Origin: Solibacillus cecembensis
GTDB lineage: Bacteria; Bacillota; Bacilli; Bacillales_A; Planococcaceae
Direction of reading: 5' to 3'
DNA: 64,000 nucleotides
Assembly: GCF_001439635.1 (NCBI RefSeq)
Contig: NZ_LMBZ01000010.1
Span: forward strand, 96,739-160,738
The first letter of the stretch is position 1; each line of letters starts with the position of its first letter. Below the pieces are notes generated by a model that had not been told where the DNA came from, ran no database searches, and worked only from the letters and a program-made list of their open reading frames with translations. Shown here piece after piece: positions 27,305 through 36,550 of the stretch. The position numbers and the translations under genes are program-made.

Positions 27305-28082
27305 TGGTACGATTTTCAAACAAACATTACGTGCGAATATAAAACTTTGGCTTATTTTCACGCTTGTTTTAACTTTATTACAAGTCGTTATGGTTTCTGT
27401 ATTTGATGATCGTATGATAACAGACATTGGTCATATGGTGGAAGGCACACCGCTCGCTGGATTTTTTGGGCAAACGACTTTACTGAGCATGCTCGCTTCA
27501 ACATTTTATGCAATTCATGGCGTCATTTTCCCAATCATTTATATCATTATGACCGCCAATAGTTTAATTGCTGCCCAAGTGGACCGCGGCTCTATGGCTT
27601 ACTTATTGTCCACACCAACAAAACGTTCGACAATTATTGTAACGCAAGCTTCTTACTTAATTATCGCTTTAGTTGTGATGTTCTGTATCGAAACAGTGGC
27701 AGGCTTTATAACACTTCAAGTTTTTCAATCTGATGTGGACGTTGTAATCGCTGACTTTATGATGCTGAATATCGGTTTGTTTTTATTAATGTTTGCCATT
27801 AGCGGCATATCGTTCTTTTTCTCAAGCCTTTGCAATTTATCGAAAAACTCCCTTGCTTTCGGAGCCGGTATTCCTCTCGCCTTTTTCTTATTTCAGCTAT
27901 TAAGTTCCGTTGATGATAGCCTTGAAGTCCTTCGCTACTTCACAATGAATGCATTATTTGATACAGCAGCTATTTTAGAAGGTGAAAACTATTGGTGGCA
28001 GTTTGGTATTCTTTTAGGCATTGGTATTGTTCTTTATATTGCGAGTTTAGTAGTATTTAAACGAAAAGATCTTCCTCTTTGA
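27297..28082 (+). CDS. ABC-2 type permease
   Basis: A 261-residue membrane protein with six helices, typical of BcrB/NatB-like ABC-2 permeases: 'TANSLIAAQVDRGSMAYLLS' and 'TPTKRSTIIVTQ' after helix 2 form the conserved coupling segment. AGGAGG precedes ATG 27297. With the two ATPases it would export a lipid, peptide or drug; the substrate is unknown. Confidence 0.9.
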   Translation: MINGTIFKQTLRANIKLWLIFTLVLTLLQVVMVSVFDDRMITDIGHMVEGTPLAGFFGQTTLLSMLASTFYAIHGVIFPIIYIIMTANSLIAAQVDRGSMAYLLSTPTKRSTIIVTQASYLIIALVVMFCIETVAGFITLQVFQSDVDVVIADFMMLNIGLFLLMFAISGISFFFSSLCNLSKNSLAFGAGIPLAFFLFQLLSSVDDSLEVLRYFTMNALFDTAAILEGENYWWQFGILLGIGIVLYIASLVVFKRKDLPL

Positions 28083-28108
28083 TTTTTAGGAGTTTAACTT
28101 TAATGAAA

Positions 28109-28152
28109 AAACAGCGATGCTTCTGCAAGTTCTGAGGAAGCATCGTTGTTTG
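28109..28152 (+). terminator. Terminator of the TetR-linked ABC operon
   Basis: ACAGCGATGCTTC / GAAGCATCGTTGT stem, 13-nt loop, then TTTGATTTT. Confidence 0.88.
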
Positions 28153-28217
28153 ATTTTCCTGTTAATATTCTATACCGAGTGTAAAAACTTAATAAAAATT
28201 TTCTCTTAAATGCTCTT

Positions 28218-28775
28218 TTATCTATACGTATCGTGTGTCGGATTAAACAAATCTTCCTTAGAACCTCTAACAATTGAGAAGTTGTCGACGTTATAATGAC
28301 CATGTAGAGTAATGTTATGATGATCTATAATTTGCTTTGGTTCTAACACGTTATTCCCTTTAGTGGAATGTCCATCAGATACTAGCGTCACATCAATTCC
28401 ATTAATAGTTGCTGTTCTAACAGCACTATCTATACAATGCTGTGTCTCACAACCTGAAATTACTATGTGGTTTATATTTTGATTCTTCAAATGTTCTAAA
28501 AGGCCCGTACTATAAAATGAATTTGTCGCTGACTTATTAAAGAACTTTGAGCCAAAAGGGATTTTGATTTCATTATGTATTTCAAAACCGCTACCTTTCC
28601 CTTCAGCAACATCTAAATCTCTAATAAATATTGTTTCTATATTCGATTTAACCGCTTGCTCAATGACATCATTAATAATTTTAATTAACTGTTCCTTATT
28701 ATAAATAGCTTTCTCCATTTCATTTCCATCAATTAGCTCTTGTTGTGCATCAATAATTAATAAAGATTGATTCAA
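28218..28775 (-). CDS. Isochorismatase-family cysteine hydrolase
   Basis: A 185-residue alpha/beta hydrolase of the isochorismatase/nicotinamidase superfamily. Catalytic triad visible: Asp in LLIIDAQQEL (about residue 9), Lys in 'IPFGSKFFNKSATNSF' and Cys in 'HIVISGCETQHCIDSAVRTA' (about 105-124). Activity could be nicotinamidase-like or on another amide; no siderophore synthesis gene is near. Start is TTG 28775, after AAAGGGGA. Confidence 0.87.
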   Translation of the reverse strand: MNQSLLIIDAQQELIDGNEMEKAIYNKEQLIKIINDVIEQAVKSNIETIFIRDLDVAEGKGSGFEIHNEIKIPFGSKFFNKSATNSFYSTGLLEHLKNQNINHIVISGCETQHCIDSAVRTATINGIDVTLVSDGHSTKGNNVLEPKQIIDHHNITLHGHYNVDNFSIVRGSKEDLFNPTHDTYR

Positions 28776-28845
28776 ATTGTTATCCCCTTTCAATAATGGA
28801 TATTTACCATAATTTCAAATATACTAATAAATTGGTTAATTTACA

Positions 28846-29811
28846 TTAAAACTTAATCAATTCAAACTTCATTCCATCTGAATTAATACGAACTGTTCCA
28901 CCAATAGGCAGCGTTGCACTCGGCTGTGTATGACCAAAATCGATATCGTAAAATACAGGAATGTCTTTTAGTTGGGGATGCTTATTTAAAATAAAATGAA
29001 GCTGTTCTTCCGTCACCTTTGATACTCTTTGGAATCGGCCAATTAATAATCCTCTTAACCCTTTTGTCACTTGTAACAAGGAAGTTAAATCCCTTGCAAA
29101 CGCTTCTGGTATTGTTAATTCATCATCTTCAACAAATAAAATGCAATTATTTAAGTCCGGCATATATTCCGTGCCTTGCAAAAGATTTAAAGTACATAAA
29201 TTCCCACCAAAAAATTGACCTGTCGCCTCTCCGTGTGAATAACTTTTCCATTTTGTTTCTTCATACAGTCGATTTTCTTGATCTAAAAACCATAAATCAT
29301 CACTCCATTTAGATGAAGACTGCACTTCATAAGTACCTTCATTCATCAAACATTTTTTAAAGTGCGTTGTTTGATAATCTTGCATACCTGTCATTTGAAA
29401 ACTCGAAAAATGTGGTCCTGAATAGGTAATGAAATCACACTTAGCGGTAATGGCTGACGTAAGTGCTGTAATATCGCTAAACCCACATAATATTTTTGGG
29501 TTTGCCTTTACTAATTCATAATCAATATAAGGAAGCAGCTCATTACTATTAAACCCGCCAATGACCGTCAAAATCCCTTTTACATTTTTATCTGCAAAGG
29601 CTTCATGTAAATCTTCAATACGTTGTTCAATCGAAGAAGAATTTTGTAAATCACAAACCCCTACATACTTCCCGAATGTTACTTTAAAACCTAAATCCTC
29701 TAGTCGATTTTTTGCGAGTTGAATACCTTCATCCGACAATATCTTCATACTCCGACTCGGTGCAATCACCCGAATTTCATCACCTTGTTTTAATTTTGCT
29801 GGTATGTTCAT
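28846..29811 (-). CDS. S66-family peptidase (LD-carboxypeptidase / MccF-like)
   Basis: A 321-residue serine peptidase. Nucleophile region 'ILCGFSDITALTSAI' (about 104-118), the conserved 'GPHFSSF', Glu in the 'GGNLCTLNLLQGTEY' to 'ILFVEDDE' segment (about 205-235) and His in 'IDFGHTQPSATLPIG' (about 293-307). Members either cut the L,D-peptide bond of wall tetrapeptides or hydrolyse microcin C-like toxins; sequence alone does not separate them, but 'DFGHTQPSATLPIG' and length fit the MccF side. AGGAGA precedes the ATG. Confidence 0.88.
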   Translation of the reverse strand: MNIPAKLKQGDEIRVIAPSRSMKILSDEGIQLAKNRLEDLGFKVTFGKYVGVCDLQNSSSIEQRIEDLHEAFADKNVKGILTVIGGFNSNELLPYIDYELVKANPKILCGFSDITALTSAITAKCDFITYSGPHFSSFQMTGMQDYQTTHFKKCLMNEGTYEVQSSSKWSDDLWFLDQENRLYEETKWKSYSHGEATGQFFGGNLCTLNLLQGTEYMPDLNNCILFVEDDELTIPEAFARDLTSLLQVTKGLRGLLIGRFQRVSKVTEEQLHFILNKHPQLKDIPVFYDIDFGHTQPSATLPIGGTVRINSDGMKFELIKF

Positions 29812-29925
29812 TTTTCATTCTCCTCCCATTTCTTTATTAATTTACGTATCTGTTTATGACTAATTTCTGAACCTAATATTATCTCCCCTTTGTAGAAATT
29901 ACCATATTTAAGTATTTTTATCTAC

Positions 29926-29957
29926 AAAAAAGGAACTGTAATTACAGCTCCTTTTTA
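29926..29957 (-). terminator. Terminator of the beta-propeller gene
   Basis: AAAAAGGAaCTGTA / TACAGctCCTTTTT type stem with a short loop; T-runs on both sides. Confidence 0.8.
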
Positions 29958-29998
29958 ATGAATAAATAAGTTATATATTAGGGGGGGTGTTTCTATTA

Positions 29999-31213
29999 CT
30001 ACTTATAAAAAAGAGTTGGTGCATAGTCTACATTTTCTAACCACAGATGTTCTATCCCATCAATCCTATCTTTAATCCAAACATCCCCTTGCTCTTCTTT
30101 TTCAGCTGTTCGATACCAAGTAATAATTGAACCCACCACTTGAGGTGAATTATCTAATTGATTGTCCTTAGGAAAGGTTAGCTGCTTTTGCTCTCCTGAT
30201 TTAATATTTATTACATATAGCGCTGTATACATAGTTGGAACTGGCCCCTCATTCCACGCTTTGTTTTCTTTCGCCCGCGCAACAATTATTTCATCCGGAG
30301 AAAGCCATTCTAAATCAAGGTCAACATATCCTTTTGGTGTGTATTCTTTCGGTTTATTCGCTAATGGAATATCGGCAACAGCCGCATTTTTGTTTTCAAC
30401 GTAAAATCTCCCTTCACCTGATATGAAGGCTAATTGATTTCTTGTAGGGGACCACTTGATCCAATTTTCATTCCCAAGCATTTTTCCTATAACTTGAAAG
30501 TTGTCTCCTACTGATGAAAGGACGGATAGTGTATTGCTATCTGCAGACCAAGACGCAGTGGGTGTTAATAGAAAGCTAACCCATTTCCCGTCAGGACTCC
30601 ACTTTAAATATTCTGCATCAACTGCAAATAAGTCTGTTGTGTTTGTTTGAACGGTGTAAAAAGGCTTTATTTTATTCGAATCAAGATTAGCATCTACGGG
30701 CACTTTAAAAAGACGAACTGGTTCCCATCCAGTAGGCAGCAAATTGGATTGCGATGAAACGATAAACTCTTTTCCATTAGAGAACCATTCAAAATCACTA
30801 ACACCTAGAGATACATTTTCAAAACCATGCGGTCGTCCATTTTTTGTTTTTGTAACATTTAAGACACCACCCGAATTGTACGCTAATTGATTGGATGTTG
30901 GTGACCACTTATAATTACTTGTTTCAATTGAGATATATGGCAAATAGCTTTCCTTTTTCTTTACATCATAAATGAACAAATTGGTGTTGTCGCCATTTTT
31001 ATCACCTACTGTATACGCAATAAATTGACCATCTTTTGACCACTGTGGATTTGAAGCATACGTACCTTTTGTAAGCCGTGTTTCTTTATCTCCTTCTTTC
31101 AACCAAAGTTGATGATCTCGTATAAAGGCAGCTTTAAGTGGAACTTCAGCAGACGCACCTATTGAAAAACTAAAGCTCATAAATAGTAGTAATAAAAAAA
31201 TCCTAATTGCCAT
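29999..31213 (-). CDS. Secreted WD40/TolB-like beta-propeller protein
   Basis: A 404-residue exported protein: signal peptide (1 to about 22, ending ASA) and about six TolB-like blades recognisable by 'NPQWSKDGQFIAYT', 'NYKWSPTSNQLAYN', 'YLKWSPDGKWVSFL' and 'WIKWSPTRNQLAFI'. No catalytic domain, no lipobox, no anchor. Likely a surface or secreted interaction protein; function unknown. AGGAGGTG precedes the ATG. Confidence 0.82.
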   Translation of the reverse strand: MAIRIFLLLLFMSFSFSIGASAEVPLKAAFIRDHQLWLKEGDKETRLTKGTYASNPQWSKDGQFIAYTVGDKNGDNTNLFIYDVKKKESYLPYISIETSNYKWSPTSNQLAYNSGGVLNVTKTKNGRPHGFENVSLGVSDFEWFSNGKEFIVSSQSNLLPTGWEPVRLFKVPVDANLDSNKIKPFYTVQTNTTDLFAVDAEYLKWSPDGKWVSFLLTPTASWSADSNTLSVLSSVGDNFQVIGKMLGNENWIKWSPTRNQLAFISGEGRFYVENKNAAVADIPLANKPKEYTPKGYVDLDLEWLSPDEIIVARAKENKAWNEGPVPTMYTALYVINIKSGEQKQLTFPKDNQLDNSPQVVGSIITWYRTAEKEEQGDVWIKDRIDGIEHLWLENVDYAPTLFYK

Positions 31214-31315
31214 TCATCACACCTCCTACTTATAAGTTATCCTTACGAAAGATATATATTCGTCCTTTAAACAGAGCACTAGCTGGTAACATATTCTTTT
31301 GTTCTTAACTTTTCT

Positions 31316-31927
31316 TCAATAAAATTCATCATACTCCGAACAATATCTTTCTATTTGCTTATCTGTTAGTTTAAAAAATGTATTTTGAGATACTTCCAGA
31401 ATTAACGCTTGATCCTTCGCTAAATCTCGAAATACACCTCTTATTATTCTTCCTGTAAGCCCATGGGACATCACGATTACTTTTTCTTTATTTTGAATAA
31501 ATTGTAACCATTCTGATACTCTTTCTACAACTGAGTCATAACTCTCGCCATTAGGAGAATTAAAATACCAATTGTAGCTATTCGTATTTTCTAAAAGATC
31601 TGGCCAAGACATTTCGATTTCTTTTATCGTTAAACCCGCCCATTTACCAACAGAAACCTCTTTTAATCGGTCATCCTTTATCACTGTGCTTTTATCAAAA
31701 CCTAAAACATCACATATTATATTTATACTTTGCTGCGCTCTTCCTAGCGGGCTAGAAATTAACTCCCACTCTTTAGGATCATCTATAAGCATTTTTAACA
31801 ACTTTGCATTATTCGTTACTTGTTCAATACCATCTAGTGTTAATGCTGAATCAAGTTCTCCTTGATATCTTCCTTTTAAATTTAATTCAGTTTCCCCATG
31901 TCTAAATAAATAGATAATTTGTTTCAA
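31316..31927 (-). CDS. Histidine phosphatase (phosphoglycerate mutase-like)
   Basis: A 203-residue branch-1 histidine phosphatase. The catalytic motif YLFRHGETELN (phospho-accepting His, about residue 10) starts the protein, 'SSPLGRAQQSINII' follows, and the second catalytic His is in 'VIVMSHGLTGRII' (about 155-167). Substrate could be a sugar phosphate or alpha-ribazole phosphate. Start is TTG 31927, eight bases after GGGGGA. Confidence 0.9.
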   Translation of the reverse strand: MKQIIYLFRHGETELNLKGRYQGELDSALTLDGIEQVTNNAKLLKMLIDDPKEWELISSPLGRAQQSINIICDVLGFDKSTVIKDDRLKEVSVGKWAGLTIKEIEMSWPDLLENTNSYNWYFNSPNGESYDSVVERVSEWLQFIQNKEKVIVMSHGLTGRIIRGVFRDLAKDQALILEVSQNTFFKLTDKQIERYCSEYDEFY

Positions 31928-32010
31928 ATGTATTTCCCCCAATAGTAAAATCTGCTACCTATTTTCCACTTAAATTTAATATATTTAAGATTAATCTCCC
32001 ACGTGCAAAA

Positions 32011-32047
32011 CATCCGTTCGCTTATTTCCATTATAAGCAAACGGATG
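32011..32047 (-). terminator. Terminator downstream of the DUF4179 gene
   Basis: CATCCGTTcGCTTA / TAAGCaAACGGATG stem with a 9-nt loop, running into TTTTG on the minus strand. Confidence 0.75.
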
Positions 32048-32180
32048 TGAATTGTAAAAAAATTCTTACAACTATTCAATTGATTTTAAACCGTACTTAG
32101 AAAGTTGATACCTATTCCAGCGACCCCGTTTTACTTAGGAACAGCCTACAACTATCTTATCGAATTAATACTGCGCCATG

Positions 32181-33830
32181 TTATTTTCCAGGCTTCAGCG
32201 GAACACGCAGTTCATCGTTACGCTTATGGATTGTATAATTCGAAATGTAAATGTCGAGCTTGGTCTTGTCGAAATTCTCATACACGTCCATATTTTTATT
32301 ATTTGCGACGCCAAGTATACCCAACATAGCGGGCGTTCCATACTGCCGCTCTTTACCGTCTAGATAATAGGTTTGAACGACTCCCCCGAATGTTGATTCT
32401 GAACTTAAGGATTCCACATAGAGGTTATTATCCTTCATGTAATAAGTCCATGAAATTGGATATCCCTTAATGTGTGTTGTTAAGCTTTGAGGTTTCGCTG
32501 ATATACCAGTCAAATGTATCGGATTGTTGTCGCCTTTAAATTCATCTTCACGGTTTTTTGCGATTAACGTCATGGGTTGATTTGCTAAGGTCATCGGATC
32601 AATCCCAGCAATTTCAAAGTGTAACTCCATCTTGTTAGGGCCCATATTTTTACCTGGCATACGCCCAGTTAACAGAGTCCCCCCTATATCCAGTTGATAG
32701 TCCCTATAAGGCAAACTGTAATATTCCCCTCCTTGGGTAATAATAAGGCGAACTTGGGATGGTGTAACGGTCATCTCATGAATTTTTGTTCTTCCCGATC
32801 CATCGTCCAGAGGGATATTTAGCACTTCCTTAAACGATCCATTTTCCAATTGTTTTTTAGACAAAGCTAAATTTAAGCTCCAGTTACCTCCAATAGTTTC
32901 TAGTGTGTGAACATAAGTTAGCTGGAATTTGATGCCCTCCTCACGTAAGGCGTCAGATTTGAATATTTGCTTGTTCACTGTTTCTCCTGTCGCTGTTCGA
33001 AATCCAAAGGAAGATGTTTCAGCTTCCTTAATAGATTTATTCATGTCATTAATACCTTCAACTCTGCCCCAACTTTCACCTATCATCTCAGGATCTGTAA
33101 AAGTTATAGTTGATTGAAGCATTACTTTATCTTCTGGTTGTTCAAAAGATTCCAACGTTACACTACCAATCCCGCCTTTCTGAACTTGAAACACTTGCTT
33201 ATTGAGGTCGTTAGGGTCGTAGTTAATTGGCAGACTCGCATCGCCAATGAACTTAATATTTTCTATAACAAACTCAACATCAGTAGTCTTCTCTTTTGCG
33301 ACCCAGTCCGTCTCAAAATAACCTTGGAACACACCGAGCTCATCATCCCACTCATGTGTATATCGACCTTCTATTAAATTACCCTTATGATCCTTCAATC
33401 CGATTTGATCAAAGCTCAAATCCTTTCCATCCCATGATGCGCCAGGTTTCAAACTATATAGTAAGACGGTTCTGTTATCGTCTAAAAATGCCGTATGCAC
33501 GGTTAGCGTAACATCCTCCTTTGTAATGGATTGCTCGATTGCCTGTCCAAGTCCTTGGTCTAATACTGTCTGAATACCTTCTCTAAAGGAAAGAATATTG
33601 GACCAGTCATAAGTCAGCGCTCCATAAACGGGTGTTGCCAATAAAGCAACAGTTAATCCCGCTATTAAGGCAAATCGTTTTCGTCTTCGAGGAACAATTA
33701 CAACTGGTTTGCCTCCTTTAGTCTTCAGTTCGTCCTGCTGAATATCGCTCCACATCTTATCAAAATCTGGATAAGAAATATTATCAGATTCTTTCATTTC
33801 ATTTTTAATCTTCTTTTCAAAGCGTTCCAA
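32181..33830 (-). CDS. DUF4179-type membrane anti-sigma factor
   Basis: A 549-residue protein: cytoplasmic N-terminus (about 1-48) ending in a basic patch PRRRKRF, one membrane helix (about 52-70) and a long extracellular part with the DUF4179 domain ('YDWSNILSFREGIQTVLDQG') and a DUF5643-like region ('DWVAKEKTTDVEFVIENIKF' onward). It overlaps the upstream sigma factor gene by 14 bases and probably holds that factor at the membrane. The start is TTG 33830 after GGGGGAGA. The external signal is unknown. Confidence 0.88.
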   Translation of the reverse strand: MERFEKKIKNEMKESDNISYPDFDKMWSDIQQDELKTKGGKPVVIVPRRRKRFALIAGLTVALLATPVYGALTYDWSNILSFREGIQTVLDQGLGQAIEQSITKEDVTLTVHTAFLDDNRTVLLYSLKPGASWDGKDLSFDQIGLKDHKGNLIEGRYTHEWDDELGVFQGYFETDWVAKEKTTDVEFVIENIKFIGDASLPINYDPNDLNKQVFQVQKGGIGSVTLESFEQPEDKVMLQSTITFTDPEMIGESWGRVEGINDMNKSIKEAETSSFGFRTATGETVNKQIFKSDALREEGIKFQLTYVHTLETIGGNWSLNLALSKKQLENGSFKEVLNIPLDDGSGRTKIHEMTVTPSQVRLIITQGGEYYSLPYRDYQLDIGGTLLTGRMPGKNMGPNKMELHFEIAGIDPMTLANQPMTLIAKNREDEFKGDNNPIHLTGISAKPQSLTTHIKGYPISWTYYMKDNNLYVESLSSESTFGGVVQTYYLDGKERQYGTPAMLGILGVANNKNMDVYENFDKTKLDIYISNYTIHKRNDELRVPLKPGK

Positions 33831-34350
33831 ATTGATTCTCCCCCTTCAACCATGAGTTGTTATTGGATTCAAGCTTTTTACGCAAAATTTTCAATGCCTT
33901 ATGAATCCTCGACTTCACTGTGCCTACAGGTATCTTTAAAATTTCACCAATTTCCACCATTGATAGCTCGCCAATATAGCGGAGTGTAACAACTGCCATC
34001 AACTTATCTGGAAGCTGCTTCAAAAGCTCCTCCCATTCCGCCGCAACTGTTTTTTCCAATAGGATTGTATCTACCGATTTAACCGATGCCGTAGTTTGTT
34101 CATGGGACCATTGAACCTGCTCCTGCTTTTCACGCTGGATTTGATTCCTTTTTAGTAAATTTAAGCAATGATTCATCGCGATGCGCATAATCCATGCCCG
34201 TGTATGCTCAACCTCTTTCCAATCTTGGCGAAAAATTGTGACAAACGCGTCATGGCAAATATCCTCTGCATCTTGTTTGTTCCGCAACATGTAATAGCAG
34301 GTGCGGTATACATCTTTGTTATATGCATCGAATAATTCTCGTTCGGTCAA
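33817..34350 (-). CDS. ECF-type RNA polymerase sigma factor
   Basis: A 177-residue sigma factor. Region 2: 'YYMLRNKQDAEDICHDAFVT' (about 17-36); region 4: 'LPDKLMAVVTLRYIGELSMV' with 'EIGEILKIPVGTVKSRIHKA' (about 115-155). The start is TTG 34350, nine bases after AAAGGGG. Paired with the downstream DUF4179 protein, it forms a typical Bacillales signal-transducing module. A possible ECF-type promoter lies upstream, suggesting self-activation. Confidence 0.92.
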   Translation of the reverse strand: MTERELFDAYNKDVYRTCYYMLRNKQDAEDICHDAFVTIFRQDWKEVEHTRAWIMRIAMNHCLNLLKRNQIQREKQEQVQWSHEQTTASVKSVDTILLEKTVAAEWEELLKQLPDKLMAVVTLRYIGELSMVEIGEILKIPVGTVKSRIHKALKILRKKLESNNNSWLKGENQFGTL

Positions 34351-34382
34351 TTCGAGGCACCCCTTTCTTTACGTTATACTTT

Positions 34383-34411
34383 ATAAACAAGTGACTCTCG
34401 GAAAAGGTTCA
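34383..34411 (-). promoter_or_regulatory. Possible ECF-type promoter of the sigma/DUF4179 operon
   Basis: Minus strand TGAACC (34411-34406) followed about 16 bases later by TGTTTATA. The TGAAC -35 core is typical for ECF factors; the -10 is not a close match, so this is tentative. Confidence 0.35.
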
Positions 34412-34590
34412 CTATTTTTAGATATTGGAAAACTTTGCAGATGGGAATCCTTATATATTGATATAGAAATACTTTTTATAAACTCTGTTATTTATGTAAA
34501 GGCTCTTAATTTAAAACACATTATTCTGCTATTTCTCTTCGTTACTTTAATAATAACTCTAGGCCTTCAGTATTTGGATAACTTGTTACA

Positions 34591-34632
34591 TACAAAATAA
34601 GACCGCCCATCGCAGAGCAGCCTTATTTTGTA
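34591..34632. terminator. Perfect 11-bp inverted repeat, possible terminator of the LytTR/ABC operon
   Basis: TACAAAATAAG / CTTATTTTGTA with a 20-nt loop, just beyond the dispersed repeat. It may end minus-strand transcripts of the ABC genes. Confidence 0.5.
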
Positions 34633-34637
34633 TATAT

Positions 34638-34751
34638 AACTTGATTCAGCTGAATCAAGTTAAGCCCCGGCGGATGTCACAGATTTTTAAGGGAAGTTTT
34701 TCGAGCGAGCTCGAAAAAATCTGGACGCAATTACGCCGAGGCGTAATTGAT
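34638..34751. repeat. Dispersed palindromic repeat, copy 2
   Basis: Inverted copy of the element at 3546-3647. It begins with a perfect 24-bp palindrome (34638-34661, centre CAGCTG), then taagccccggcggatgtcac, the cgagc-ga-gctcg palindrome (about 34697-34718) and the caattacgcc-ga-ggcgtaattg palindrome (34729-34750). Roughly 90% identical to copy 1 over 100 bases. Lies immediately downstream of the ABC permease gene. Confidence 0.85.
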
Positions 34752-34757
34752 TCATTT

Positions 34758-35633
34758 CTATTTATTCCTCTTTTTAAATATAAGTATGGATAACACTGCG
34801 AGTACGATTGTTGTTCCTACTATAATAAGTAAGCTCGTAGTAGAAGTTAGTAAATTGCCATTCATTTCATAAACGACACCAAAATTGATTTTATAAGCTT
34901 CTACCTGTTCATTAGAAGCCCCAGCAAAAACCGTTTGAATCGAGTTTTGCATAAATGCATCACGTAAAAGAACTGTCGTATGACTGATAGGAAAATACAT
35001 AATTAGATTTTGTGCAAATCCAGGCAATACACCAAAAGGAACATACACACCACAGAGAAATCCTATTAATGTTCCAACAATTGTAGTTAATGTAGAATAC
35101 GCATTTTGTGAGTGAACAAACAACACTAGAAACATATTAAATGTACTTGCCAAAAGGACAGATAATATTAAAATCCCTATCACTTTCATCATTTCTGTAC
35201 CATTTAATAGCTGACCGCCTGTTGCAACAATAAATATTTCGCAGGAAATAAACGCAATGAACGAAAAGATAAATCCGATGAAAAATGCATTTAATACATA
35301 ACTAAGTTGAATTTTCGCTCTAGAAATAGGTGCCGTTAAAAAATCAGCTGCTGATTTGGATTCAATATCCTGTATCGCTATGCCAAATGCGCCAAGTGTC
35401 GTTGTGACGGCAATCATTGATAATAAACCCGCAACTAACCATTCATTTACCATTGTTATTGTTTCTGGAGTAGCTTTTGTCACCTGTTCGATGGCATCAA
35501 CTTGCATCTTTTGTAGAAAGATACCGTATAAAGCAATCACAATGATGATAGATAATAATGAAAAGAATACTTGTGTTTTATCTCTGCGAAACATTTTATT
35601 ATTCCTAGCTACTAAACTAATTAATGCTTCCAT
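34758..35633 (-). CDS. ABC-2 type permease
   Basis: A 291-residue protein with six membrane helices and the ABC-2 permease segment 'ESKSAADFLTAPISRAKIQL' (about 92-111). ATG at 35633 overlaps the stop of the ATPase gene by one base (TAATG), and AAGGAGAGG lies upstream, so the two are translationally coupled. It works with the upstream ATPase in an exporter of unknown substrate. Confidence 0.9.
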   Translation of the reverse strand: MEALISLVARNNKMFRRDKTQVFFSLLSIIIVIALYGIFLQKMQVDAIEQVTKATPETITMVNEWLVAGLLSMIAVTTTLGAFGIAIQDIESKSAADFLTAPISRAKIQLSYVLNAFFIGFIFSFIAFISCEIFIVATGGQLLNGTEMMKVIGILILSVLLASTFNMFLVLFVHSQNAYSTLTTIVGTLIGFLCGVYVPFGVLPGFAQNLIMYFPISHTTVLLRDAFMQNSIQTVFAGASNEQVEAYKINFGVVYEMNGNLLTSTTSLLIIVGTTIVLAVLSILIFKKRNK

Positions 35634-36550
35634 TAAACCGCCTCTCCTTCATGCATAATATGAATAAATACGTCATCCATCGTGCCTTTAATTACCTCAA
35701 ATGATGCGAGCAATGGTTCAACTTGTTTTAATACTGTCAAAGCATGCATAGTAGAAGTAACTCGAATCGAATAAATACCGTTTCGCACAGTAAAGGTTAA
35801 CTCATTTTGTTGTAGCCACTTTTCCCCTTCAGCTATATTTTGAAAAACAACTTCTAGCTGGTCATAGGCATACTTTGTTTTTAATGCATCCGGTGTCCCT
35901 TCAGCAACAATTTCTCCATTTTTTAAAATAACAATCTGATTTGCAACGGCTGCTTCCTCCATATAATGCGTTGTTAAAAACACCGTCATATTTGATTCCT
36001 GTTGCAATCTTTTAATGGCCTGCCAAACAAATTGACGCGTTTGGGGGTCTAACCCAGTAGTGGGCTCATCTAAAAATAAAATTTGAGGGCGATGAATTAA
36101 CGCTCTTGCAATATCAGCCCGTCTCCTTTGACCACCTGATAATGCACTATATTTTTTCTGTTCAATATCAGCCAATTGTAAATAGGTAGAAACAAATTGA
36201 TAGTTTTGCTGTAATTGATCTTTCGATAAACTATACATTTTCCCTCGATGTAAAATATTTTCCTGAACAGTTAATTTATCATCTAACAAGCTTTGTTGAA
36301 AAACAACGCCGATTGACTTTCGAATGTTCGCCTGATTATTTTCATCTACATCATAGCCATTAATACGAACCGTACCACTCGTTTTTTGCAATAATGTACA
36401 TAAAATTTCGATCGTAGTAGATTTACCAGCACCGTTTGTTCCTAAAAATGCAAAGAGCGTACCTTCTTCAACTGTAAATGAAATTCCTTTTACAGCTTTA
36501 TGCTGACCATATGCTTTGTGCAAATTTTCCACCTGTATAATGCTCTTCAT
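35633..36550 (-). CDS. ABC transporter ATP-binding protein
   Basis: A 305-residue DrrA/CcmA-type ATPase: Walker A GTNGAGKST (about 36-44), signature 'ALSGGQRRRADIARAL' (about 136-151), Walker B 'ILFLDEPTTGLD', H-loop 'LTTHYMEEA'. Overlaps the DUF3021 gene by four bases (ATGA). Third gene of a four-gene LytTR-DUF3021-ABC operon. Confidence 0.94.
   Translation of the reverse strand: MKSIIQVENLHKAYGQHKAVKGISFTVEEGTLFAFLGTNGAGKSTTIEILCTLLQKTSGTVRINGYDVDENNQANIRKSIGVVFQQSLLDDKLTVQENILHRGKMYSLSKDQLQQNYQFVSTYLQLADIEQKKYSALSGGQRRRADIARALIHRPQILFLDEPTTGLDPQTRQFVWQAIKRLQQESNMTVFLTTHYMEEAAVANQIVILKNGEIVAEGTPDALKTKYAYDQLEVVFQNIAEGEKWLQQNELTFTVRNGIYSIRVTSTMHALTVLKQVEPLLASFEVIKGTMDDVFIHIMHEGEAV

Noticed and set aside
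34301..34600. 99-codon open frame on the plus strand upstream of the sigma factor gene
   Set aside because: Overlaps the 5' end and promoter of the opposite gene, has no ribosome binding site and low-complexity AT-rich codon use.
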